From contig JAFITR010000008.1 of the NCBI GenBank assembly GCA_017116025.1, forward strand, positions 1 to 19,416: 19,416 nt of DNA, given 5' to 3'. Of the stretch, positions 6,128 through 13,333 are shown piece after piece; positions within the stretch are counted from its first letter, which is position 1, and each line of letters starts with the position of its first letter. The stretch comes from Simkania negevensis (GTDB taxonomy: Bacteria > Chlamydiota > Chlamydiia > Chlamydiales > JAFITR01). A program made the translations under genes and the position numbers. Below the pieces are notes generated by a model. It was not told where the DNA came from. It made no database searches and saw only the letters and a list, made by a program, of their open reading frames with translations.

Positions 6128-8842
6128 ATGGAGAGAATTTTTTTAGCATTAGATCCGAGCGAACAAGGGATCACCTGTACACCAAATTTAGAACAAGCCA
6201 CCCAGTTATGGCGAGGGCATTTTGTTTTCTTCGAACAGGAAGGGAGGCAGCTCTATCTATCGGAAGAGGGAGTCCTTGCCTTTCTTACAAGTTGTAATGA
6301 TCCAATCCTACCTCAAAGAGCAGTTCTAGGAAGGTTTTCTTCAAAATTTTTAAGTAGACGATTATCAAGGATAATCTCGAAACCTGTTCCTATTTCCTTA
6401 TTGGAGGAACGACTGAAAGTGCTTCTAGAGGGCAATCCGGAAAGAACAACGGAGGGAAGCTCCACAGAAGCCAATTTTACCCGTACATACATAAAGTTGG
6501 AAGAACAGCTAACAAACGCAAACGCACAAGATCGTATTGTTTTTTTTACCTATATTAATAACAGGTTAGAAAGCGTTGCCCTCAATGCGAGAGGGACTCT
6601 TTTCGAAAGATTAGTAGAGAATTTTGTTCAAGAAAAAAAACGGTTAGATAAAAGAAGAGCCTGTTTCAAAGAAGCTGCAACGCAAGTGGGCCTACGCGCA
6701 GTGGATGCACGAACCAGACACGTAGCTTTAGCGGCAAAAGAGGCTGTTCTTTCTTCCAACGACCCAACGACAAAAGAAATCATAGCTAGACAACAACAGG
6801 AAGTCGACAAAAACACACTAGAGGAGATTGGCCGAAAAAGAAAACCTCCCATCTCCGATCGACTCTTATCAGAAAGAGAGCTCTCCGACAAAGAAATGGT
6901 CTATTTACAAAGGAAACGAACAACCCGTTTTGTAAACAGCAACAATGACGCGTTTGTAGAACTTTTTTTGACAGAAGAGCGCAAAGTTCAGGAAAAAGGA
7001 GCCGCAAAAGAATCCACAAAAGAGGCTGTTTATTATTCTTCCGACCCAGCGATAACAAGAATAATAACACCTGAGAAAACAAAGATCGAAAGGGAGATAC
7101 TGAAAGAGATCAGCCAAAGAAGTGGCGGCTCTTACAATGACACCATTACCGATGAAGAGGTCTTTTCAGCAACAAAAAATTTCTCTACCGAAGAGAAAGA
7201 ATATTTATCCAAAGAACGCAAGAGGCGTTTTTTCGCAACGTCCAATCCGCAGATTCAAGGTTTATTTTCAAAAGCAGAAGAGGAGATTGCACAGCTACTT
7301 CCTTCTATTGAAAGAATAAAAACAATCGTTCCCATATACAGGGCAGGATTGAATGCAAAGGTCATTGGCTTCACAAAAAAGATGGCGCCCCAACATGCCC
7401 AAAAGGCGTTTCAAACCTCAACAGTAGGAGCCTTGGGACAATTTTTCCTAGGGGCAAATATCGTTCAAGCATACCTCAGAAAATCGATACCGACATCAGA
7501 TAGAGCATCGCAAGATCCCTCCTCTGTTCCAGACCAAACAGAATGGTTTGTCACTACCACACCCATTGAAAACTTGCAATCAAACCCTGAAGGCATCATT
7601 TGGGAAGCCCCTCGAACGCAACACACCGCTCTGGTAGCTTTGAGTTTTCAACTTTTGGATGGGCATTATCACAATATAGGGAAAAATACCGAGCAAGAGT
7701 TTACCCTTTTTGACCTAGATCTTTCCTTTTCAGAAAGCAACATTCTCTCTACTTGTAACGACACTCCTAACTCTCCATTAGGGAGCCTCTACCTACAAAC
7801 AGCGAACCCAAAAATCGAAAGAGAAATATTGGACGAACATCTGGAACAGCTAAAAGAAGCAATTGAGTCACAGATGCCCGCCCGAAAATACTGCCGACCA
7901 AAAGAGTCTGAGACGGTTCTCTACTTCGTTGAACAATACTTTCGCGAGGAGGTTAGTTTTAGCATCCACGAAAAAGATAACGAAATGGCGCAGTGTAGAA
8001 AGAACTTGACTCTTGTGCGGTCAGAATTTAGAAAAATGGTTGAAGAGGTTGAAGAGGTTGAAGAGGTTGAAGAGTTAAAATTCCTAAAGCACCTCATTTG
8101 GAATGATTTACACAATGGAGGCCTATCGGACAAAGAAATTCGTGCTCTAAAAAAAGACCCCATGTCTCTTCATCCACCCGACTGCAGCATCAAACAATTG
8201 CTGGAATTAAAGAAAAGACACGATATGCTGAGGGGATTTCTTAAACTAAAGGACACCCTAACAAGTGATTCGATTTCCAGAGAAGAAAAGGCTAGCATTT
8301 TACGTCAACACCTGGACTCTATGCCTATTACAACAGACGAAAAACTAAGAATTCTGGGAGATTTAGACGATCCGAAAACAGTCTTTGTTGCACTAGACGA
8401 AGCCAAGAATATAGTAACAGGCCCGATTTCCTGGAACCAGCTCGCCTATGTCGCCTATCCCACATTAGCCAAACTGCACCAATGGGTACGACTACAACAC
8501 GAAGGCTTCTTGAGACTACAGATTGCTTTTCGAAGAAAATTCGGTAACAAAGCAGAACAAATCCAACTTTTACGCGAACAGAAACACTTTCTACCCATTT
8601 CAAGGGAGAAAATGAAAACGTTCACAACAGGTATCGATTCCAACAACGAAGCAGAGGCCGAAGCAAGCCGTTTGACTGCAGAAGCACAATTGCGATCGCA
8701 ATTTTTATGGTTACAACCAAATGAAGCACTTGCATACAATATGAGCTACCACTACAGCACTGTTCTTGGCAAAGAAATCAATCAATACGAAAAACTTACG
8801 AAACAACTCAAAGCGGCGGCGTTGGACAATTCAAACCAGTGA
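6128..8842 (+). CDS. Large charged, helix-rich protein of unknown function with an internal duplication
   Basis: I do not recognise a family. The 904-residue product is rich in Lys, Glu, Arg and Gln and looks mostly alpha-helical and cytoplasmic or exported without a classical signal peptide. Residues 204-286 and 298-386 are diverged tandem copies. Both begin KEAVxxSxDP, continue with an E-I/L-L-x-E-I helix and end in a motif like LSDKEMVYLQRKRTTRF / FSTEEKEYLSKERKRRF. Relatives of the last motif recur later (GLSDKEIRAL, ISREEKASIL, ITTDEKLRIL). Residues 638-649 are four VEE units from a 9-bp DNA repeat. A mildly hydrophobic stretch (res. ~435-455) might touch a membrane but is weak. No Shine-Dalgarno sequence precedes ATG 6128. 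The gene stands alone, is visibly more A+T-rich than the aro and phosphofructokinase genes, and resembles the large lineage-specific proteins of environmental chlamydiae. A host-interaction role is possible but unsupported. Confidence 0.85.
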   Translation: MERIFLALDPSEQGITCTPNLEQATQLWRGHFVFFEQEGRQLYLSEEGVLAFLTSCNDPILPQRAVLGRFSSKFLSRRLSRIISKPVPISLLEERLKVLLEGNPERTTEGSSTEANFTRTYIKLEEQLTNANAQDRIVFFTYINNRLESVALNARGTLFERLVENFVQEKKRLDKRRACFKEAATQVGLRAVDARTRHVALAAKEAVLSSNDPTTKEIIARQQQEVDKNTLEEIGRKRKPPISDRLLSERELSDKEMVYLQRKRTTRFVNSNNDAFVELFLTEERKVQEKGAAKESTKEAVYYSSDPAITRIITPEKTKIEREILKEISQRSGGSYNDTITDEEVFSATKNFSTEEKEYLSKERKRRFFATSNPQIQGLFSKAEEEIAQLLPSIERIKTIVPIYRAGLNAKVIGFTKKMAPQHAQKAFQTSTVGALGQFFLGANIVQAYLRKSIPTSDRASQDPSSVPDQTEWFVTTTPIENLQSNPEGIIWEAPRTQHTALVALSFQLLDGHYHNIGKNTEQEFTLFDLDLSFSESNILSTCNDTPNSPLGSLYLQTANPKIEREILDEHLEQLKEAIESQMPARKYCRPKESETVLYFVEQYFREEVSFSIHEKDNEMAQCRKNLTLVRSEFRKMVEEVEEVEEVEELKFLKHLIWNDLHNGGLSDKEIRALKKDPMSLHPPDCSIKQLLELKKRHDMLRGFLKLKDTLTSDSISREEKASILRQHLDSMPITTDEKLRILGDLDDPKTVFVALDEAKNIVTGPISWNQLAYVAYPTLAKLHQWVRLQHEGFLRLQIAFRRKFGNKAEQIQLLREQKHFLPISREKMKTFTTGIDSNNEAEAEASRLTAEAQLRSQFLWLQPNEALAYNMSYHYSTVLGKEINQYEKLTKQLKAAALDNSNQ
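6737..7285 (+). repeat. Diverged tandem duplication inside the 904-residue gene
   Basis: Copy 1 runs about 6737-6985 and copy 2 about 7019-7285. Both start with the codons for KEAV (identical AAAGAGGCTGTT) and share the spacing of the SxDP, EI and final basic-helix motifs. Copy 2 carries about six extra residues before FSTEEKEYL. Divergence is high at protein level, so the duplication is old. Confidence 0.7.
8039..8074 (+). repeat. Four tandem copies of a 9-bp unit, in frame
   Basis: GTTGAAGAG is repeated four times without change, encoding (Val-Glu-Glu)x4. The unit is a multiple of three, so slippage would lengthen or shorten an acidic helix without breaking the frame. Confidence 0.9.
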
Positions 8843-8920
8843 GCCACTGAGATCACCGGTTATTATGCAGCAACAACGCCTCTCTCCGTCTTCATAATCA
8901 ACGATCTTGTTTTCCCCTTC

Positions 8921-8945
8921 CCTTATAAACAGTGATCCCTATAAT
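8921..8945 (+). promoter_or_regulatory. Promoter-like block upstream of the lipoprotein-188aa-pfp operon
   Basis: The block reads CCTTATAAACAGTGAT then CCCTATAAT. It ends in a perfect TATAAT (8940-8945) and differs from the aroDE block (5879-5903, minus strand) at three positions only. With TATAAT as -10, transcription would start near 8952 with a ~20-nt leader that includes GAGGAGG at 8962-8968. The rest of the 129-nt gap 8843-8971 shows no strong terminator for the preceding gene; a CAGTG/CACTG mini-stem at the preceding stop codon is too short. Confidence 0.5.
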
Positions 8946-8971
8946 CATGATTGTCGGTATTGAGGAGGACA

Positions 8972-11017
8972 ATGAGGACGCCTGGTTTATTAGCTTGTCT
9001 ATCGTTGCTAGCAGCGCTGTGTCTGTTGCCGTCGTGTCATAGGCGTGAGGTATTGGCGAAGCAAGAGCGAACATCACATCCTACTTTACCTGCCGCACCT
9101 CTTTCTTTAGCATTGACCAGTCCATACGACGCTATTTTAACACGCTACACTTTGGTAACACCACCGAGTGGTCAGACTGATCAAGCCCGCCCCTTTTTTC
9201 TTATTCTTTCTAACGACCTTAATGTGGTTGATTCGTTATCTGGACTTGATGCGTGGCAAGTGGTGGTACCTTCGCGCCCTGGGATGAACTACAAGTTCAT
9301 TTCCGAGGGTGATTTGTGGCAGATTTTAGATGACGTTGTCCGCCTCTATCCTATTCTTAAAGATACGAGGCCCTATTTGATTGGCTATGGCGACGGTGCT
9401 GACGCTGCTCTTTGGCTTGTTCAACGCTACCGCCACCGTTTTCAGGGAATCGCGTTTACTGGTAAAGGGCGCTCCACCAACATCTACAACCTTGAAGGGT
9501 TCCCTATTGTCTATTTTGACGAGATGGAGTCAACAACGGCATTAGGAGGTCCTCACTTAATTCAACGCCTGCAAGCGCGCGGCAATGTGCATGCTTTTTC
9601 TGTTAAGGGAAACGGTCGAGATGGTGCGGAAGCGATCATCAATGCGACTCCTACCACTACCGTCGTCAACCCCTACCGTTTTGTCGACTACCGCTACGCT
9701 CGTGTAGAGCCTTGGATGCGTGTCTTAAGCAAGTACAATGAGAAGGACCCTTCGCAAATCAGCGGCACCGTTGAGGAAGGGGTTTTAAAACTGAACACCT
9801 TCAACATCGCCAGCATAGAATTTATTAAGGGTAAAGCGAGCCTCTTTCCTCATGTTAACACGATTGAATTTTTGGGTGCCTTACACAACGTCCCGAAAGA
9901 AGCGAACACTTTTATTCTCGGTTCCCCCCACCTTGATAGCCTTTGGAAAAAGAAGGTCGATACGCCGGGGGGCTACCACAACTTCTTCCGTTCTGAGCCA
10001 CTCTACCTTGTCTACCAGAATGTTGGTGCATCGGAGGAGTTTGTTGCCGAGGCATTGAAGACGGCAGAGGCCATCGCTACTATGGACTTCACAGGATTTC
10101 CAAAGATCTCTGTAACGATACCTGTTATCCCTCTGACGCTGTACGACAGCGGCACTCTTCCTCCACACCGCGCTATCTTGATAGGCAAACCTGAGATGGT
10201 GGAACCATATCTTCATCACAGTCCCGGCTATCTTCCCACTATATCAAAGGGAACAACACCTTATGCCTATGGCCTTATCTTCCCGCCAGAACGCTCATAT
10301 TCTTTGAAATTGGGTATGCTCCTCGCTGCAGAAAACCGCGAAGGGCTGCGCGCTCTAAGGGAACACTACACTCAAGCCATGGCGCTGTACAGTCCCTACG
10401 ACATGAAGGTATTTGGCGCTGCCTTGGGCAGATACGACATCACTTCTAAAACGACATTCGACAGTTTTTGGAGCACACCGATCGACAGAGAGCACGTCAT
10501 TATCGAGATCCCTGTCCAGCAGCACATTGCTTGGGAGAAGGTATTACGCAAGGCGATCATCGACGCTGCTGGCATCTCAGCTTTCCTTCTACCTTCTCTA
10601 ACGAACGAAAACCTCTCTCCTCCACAAACCCTCTCCTATTCAACGCTCGCAGATTTTTTGCCCAACAAGCTTCTTGCTGTTGTCGAGCTGAAGGGAGAAA
10701 AAGGTGCACGTATTGGCAATCGCATGATTGACAGCATGCCATCTCTTCTACTTGTCGGTTTGGAAAGTGTAACGGAGGAATCACCTCCTTCTTACCGCCC
10801 GCGTTTTGCCTCCGAGAAGATGAAGGAAAAGGCGATCCGCTTTGTTGTCGATGCGAAAACAATAGAAGCTCTTTCTACTAAAGAGCGCCAGGAGCTCAAT
10901 TTTTACCTGCTACCTTTTTCATTACAAGAGATTGTCATGAACAAAATCACTGCTGCCCCTCACGCTTTTGGCAGAGAGCTTCTCTACACCTCTCAACAGA
11001 TCACTGCTATGGAGTAA
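8972..11017 (+). CDS. Predicted lipoprotein with degenerate alpha/beta-hydrolase (esterase-like) domain
   Basis: The 681-residue product begins with a lipoprotein signal: MRTP, a hydrophobic stretch LLACLSLLAALCL, then LPSC with Cys22 as the probable lipidated residue (Pro at -2 is unusual). Residues ~70-170 look like an alpha/beta-hydrolase core. The nucleophile elbow reads GYGDG (138-142), where esterases have GxSxG, so Asp141 replaces the serine. Later stretches recall the accessory domains of large esterase/S9-like proteins of Planctomycetes and relatives, by my own reading: YRYARVEPWMRVL...LKLNTFNIASIEF (~238-280), RAILIGKPE (~398) and YDMKVFGAALGRYD (~476). The last ~180 residues are unrecognised. 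ATG 8972 is preferred over TTG 8951 because GAGGAGG precedes it (short 3-nt spacing). It is the first gene of an operon, with 3 nt to the next gene. A cell-envelope location is inferred. Confidence 0.8.
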   Translation: MRTPGLLACLSLLAALCLLPSCHRREVLAKQERTSHPTLPAAPLSLALTSPYDAILTRYTLVTPPSGQTDQARPFFLILSNDLNVVDSLSGLDAWQVVVPSRPGMNYKFISEGDLWQILDDVVRLYPILKDTRPYLIGYGDGADAALWLVQRYRHRFQGIAFTGKGRSTNIYNLEGFPIVYFDEMESTTALGGPHLIQRLQARGNVHAFSVKGNGRDGAEAIINATPTTTVVNPYRFVDYRYARVEPWMRVLSKYNEKDPSQISGTVEEGVLKLNTFNIASIEFIKGKASLFPHVNTIEFLGALHNVPKEANTFILGSPHLDSLWKKKVDTPGGYHNFFRSEPLYLVYQNVGASEEFVAEALKTAEAIATMDFTGFPKISVTIPVIPLTLYDSGTLPPHRAILIGKPEMVEPYLHHSPGYLPTISKGTTPYAYGLIFPPERSYSLKLGMLLAAENREGLRALREHYTQAMALYSPYDMKVFGAALGRYDITSKTTFDSFWSTPIDREHVIIEIPVQQHIAWEKVLRKAIIDAAGISAFLLPSLTNENLSPPQTLSYSTLADFLPNKLLAVVELKGEKGARIGNRMIDSMPSLLLVGLESVTEESPPSYRPRFASEKMKEKAIRFVVDAKTIEALSTKERQELNFYLLPFSLQEIVMNKITAAPHAFGRELLYTSQQITAME

Positions 11018-11020
11018 CGT

Positions 11021-11587
11021 ATGCCAGGAGAAATCCTCTTTACAGGTGGCCTTTACCAAACAAAGAAGGGTTTATCTGACAACACCCGTCCTGCAGCAAT
11101 GGTTGATGCGGACAAGATCTTTGAAAAGTACATACGCAAGGCGGGAGCAAACGCAACAGACACACTTCTCTTTATTCGCATTATTGCTGACGAACTGATC
11201 GCTACACGCATGTCGAACATCGACACCTTGTGGGCACGCATAGAGAAGGTAGTCAACAGGGGTGATCCTTTGGATACCAAAGCGGTGACAGACGAAGAGA
11301 AGGTACATACGGCGCTCAGCTTTTTTTACAACGTCCTTGATATTGTCGACATGACGAAGAATACGCGACAGCTGATGGGTCTTAAGGAAGGGTATATCAA
11401 AACACGCAACCGCCTAGAGTCGCGTCTCTTGCCCAACATGGACACGAAGGCGAAGAGGGTGCTGCAGCGCATCATCAAAACCATTGACGTGCGCATGGAC
11501 AAGATGATTGACAACTTCAACGACCTCATCGATCAAAACATCATCGCAGGCCCTAAAATTGCCACGGCAGAAATCTCTTCATTTTAG
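11021..11587 (+). CDS. Helical hypothetical protein encoded between lipoprotein and phosphofructokinase genes
   Basis: Not recognised. It encodes 188 residues with no signal peptide or membrane segment. After MPGEILFTGGLYQTKKG the sequence looks alpha-helical, with many Asp/Lys/Arg residues and paired-helix patterns (e.g. LFIRIIADELIA and RVLQRIIKTIDVRMDKMIDNFNDL). No Cys, zinc-binding or nucleotide-binding motif is visible. GGAG at 11011-11014 stands 6 nt before the ATG, and the start is 3 nt after the lipoprotein stop. Only 8 nt separate it from the phosphofructokinase start, so the three genes are almost certainly one transcript. Its job may be linked to either neighbour, but nothing in the sequence says which. 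Confidence 0.85.
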   Translation: MPGEILFTGGLYQTKKGLSDNTRPAAMVDADKIFEKYIRKAGANATDTLLFIRIIADELIATRMSNIDTLWARIEKVVNRGDPLDTKAVTDEEKVHTALSFFYNVLDIVDMTKNTRQLMGLKEGYIKTRNRLESRLLPNMDTKAKRVLQRIIKTIDVRMDKMIDNFNDLIDQNIIAGPKIATAEISSF

Positions 11588-11595
11588 GATTATCT

Positions 11596-13230
11596 ATGAC
11601 GACAAAAAGCGCCCTTCAGCAAGCTCGCCTCTACTATCACTCCAAGCTTCCGATGATCTTAAGAGACCTAGGCCACATCGCTTGCGTCAAAGGTGATGCC
11701 ACTTCATCGATTGCAGACGCAGATAAGCTACAAGCGTTGTTTCCTAAAACCTTTGGCCAGCCAATAATCGCCTTACATCACAAAGAGCAGCGTACCAAAG
11801 CGCATGAGAAATGCATCGGCGTGCTCTTCTCCGGCGGGCAAGCAGCTGGTGGGCACAACGTCATCTGCGGCCTTTTTGATGCGATCAAGTCGTTTAACCC
11901 AAAGAGCAGTTTAGTTGGCTTTGTCAATGGTCCCAAGGGGGTTGTCGACAACGATATCATTACGATCACACAAGAGCTTGTCGACCGCTACCGCAACCAG
12001 GGCGGTTTTGATATGATCGGCTCTTCAAGGACAAAGATAGAGAGCGAAGAGCAGCTAAAAGCAGCTCTTGATACAGCCATTGCCCTCGACCTCGATGGTA
12101 TTGTCATTATCGGAGGCGACGACTCCAACACCAACGCTGCCGTGTTGGCTGAGTTTTTCAGACAAAACAGCTGTAAAACGTGCATTATCGGCGTCCCTAA
12201 GACAATCGACGGCGACCTGAAAAACGAGCAGGTGGAGTTGTCTTTTGGATTTGATACAGCGACGAGAATATACTCTGAGCTAATTGGCAATATTGCTCAA
12301 GACTGCCTGTCGGCAAAAAAATACTACCATTTCATCAAAGTAATGGGACGTTCTGCCTCCCATATTGCTTTAGAGTGTGCTCTTCAAACACACCCCAACT
12401 ACACTCTTATTGGTGAAGAGGTGGCGGCTGGAGGGAAGGGGCTTAAGGAGCTTGTCTGCGACCTCTCTGATCTAGTGGTAAGCAGGGCAGAGAAAGGCAA
12501 GAACTATGGCATCGTCCTCATCCCTGAAGGGCTAATCGAGTTCATCCCTGAGATAGGGCAGCTCATCAGGGAGCTCAATCGAATTCTCACCAAGGAAGGA
12601 ATAGGAGACAAAAGCTTTAATGAGACAAAAAACAGTGCTGTTGGAGCACTATCGGCCGAGAGCAAAGAAGCCTTTGATGCCCTGCCACCAAATATTCAGG
12701 AACAGCTTCTGCTCGACCGTGATCCGCACGGCAACGTCAAGGTGGCACAGATAGAGACGGAGAAGCTGTTGATCCAACTCGTCCGTGAAGAGCTTAAGGT
12801 GAGAAAAAAAAAGGGAAGCTACAAAGGCAGCTTCCATCCATTACCCCACTACTTCGGCTACGAAGGACGAGCAGCACTACCTTCCAACTTCGACGCTCAA
12901 TACTGCTATGCTTTGGGCAAGACCGCCGCTGTCCTCATCAACGCCAAAGCAACAGGATATATGAGCTGCCTCAACAACCTCGCCAAACCCATCGAAAATT
13001 GGCAGGCAGGAGGAGTCCCTCTGACGATGATGATGAACATCGAAGAGCGCCACGGAAAAGAGAAGCCGGTGATAAAGAAAGCCCTCGTCAACCTCAACAA
13101 AGAACCCTTTGTTACCTTCGCAAAACAACGGCAACAATGGCAAAACGAAGACCATTACCTTTCGCCAGGCCCTATACAATTCTTCGGTCCCGATGACATC
13201 ACCTACACCACCACCCACACCCTCGGTTAA
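11596..13230 (+). CDS. pfp: Pyrophosphate-dependent 6-phosphofructokinase (PPi-PFK, beta/long type)
   Basis: Interconverts fructose-6-phosphate and fructose-1,6-bisphosphate with pyrophosphate instead of ATP, reversibly, in cytoplasmic glycolysis. The 544-residue length fits the long PFP group found in plants, spirochaetes and chlamydiae. Seen: SGGQAAGGHN (res. 79-88), GGDDSNTNAA (173-182), PKTIDGDLKN (201-210) with catalytic Asp205/Asp207 and Lys209, and MGRSASHIALE (250-260). Asp at the second position of GGDDS, where ATP enzymes have Gly, together with the Lys after TIDGD, marks PPi rather than ATP specificity. HYFGYEGRAALPSNFD near residue 420 is also a family segment. It is the last gene of the 8972-13230 operon and a large hairpin follows 8 nt after its stop. 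Chlamydia carries two such paralogues named pfkA; only one is seen here. Confidence 0.96.
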   Translation: MTTKSALQQARLYYHSKLPMILRDLGHIACVKGDATSSIADADKLQALFPKTFGQPIIALHHKEQRTKAHEKCIGVLFSGGQAAGGHNVICGLFDAIKSFNPKSSLVGFVNGPKGVVDNDIITITQELVDRYRNQGGFDMIGSSRTKIESEEQLKAALDTAIALDLDGIVIIGGDDSNTNAAVLAEFFRQNSCKTCIIGVPKTIDGDLKNEQVELSFGFDTATRIYSELIGNIAQDCLSAKKYYHFIKVMGRSASHIALECALQTHPNYTLIGEEVAAGGKGLKELVCDLSDLVVSRAEKGKNYGIVLIPEGLIEFIPEIGQLIRELNRILTKEGIGDKSFNETKNSAVGALSAESKEAFDALPPNIQEQLLLDRDPHGNVKVAQIETEKLLIQLVREELKVRKKKGSYKGSFHPLPHYFGYEGRAALPSNFDAQYCYALGKTAAVLINAKATGYMSCLNNLAKPIENWQAGGVPLTMMMNIEERHGKEKPVIKKALVNLNKEPFVTFAKQRQQWQNEDHYLSPGPIQFFGPDDITYTTTHTLG

Positions 13231-13237
13231 CGAAGCA

Positions 13238-13300
13238 GTTAACAAGGCAGCGGAAGGAACAAGATCTTGCAGATCTTGTTCCTTCCGCTGTCTCGTTAAC
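13238..13300. terminator. 30-bp-stem hairpin between convergent genes
   Basis: Arms 13238-13267 and 13271-13300 pair over 30 positions around the loop TGC, with one A/C mismatch and one G-T pair. The outer ends are GTTAAC on both arms. It sits between the pfp stop (13230) and the stop of the converging 1943-residue gene (13334), as expected for a terminator serving both strands. On the plus strand a T-rich run (CTTTTTTT, 13316-13323) begins 16 nt after the stem. On the minus strand no T-run follows, so termination there would be less canonical. Confidence 0.75.
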
Positions 13301-13301
13301 C

Positions 13302-13315
13302 CTCTTCGCGTTTAT
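13302..13315 (+). repeat. Partial copy of the interspersed repeat
   Basis: CTCTTCGCGTTTAT is identical over 14 bases to 3109-3122, one arm of the aroA hairpin. It lies directly after the 30-bp-stem terminator and before a T-run. Confidence 0.6.
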
Positions 13316-13333
13316 CTTTTTTTCGTTGTCTTG

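Noticed and set aside
6629..6640. Run of eight A within the 904-residue gene as a phase-variation switch
   Set aside because: Lysine-rich codon use in an A+T-rich gene makes such runs common, and the frame is intact.
6628..7117. Minus-strand open frames under the 904-residue gene
   Set aside because: Their sequence is the typical Ser/Phe/Leu-rich shadow of a Lys/Glu-rich gene on the other strand, with no start signals or family motifs.
8838..8850. CAGTG-AGC-CACTG stem at the stop codon of the 904-residue gene as a terminator
   Set aside because: Only five base pairs and no T-run.
8947..9042. Small plus-strand frame starting ATG 8947 (MIVGIEEDNE...)
   Set aside because: 31 codons, overlapping the lipoprotein signal region in another frame, with no ribosome site of its own.
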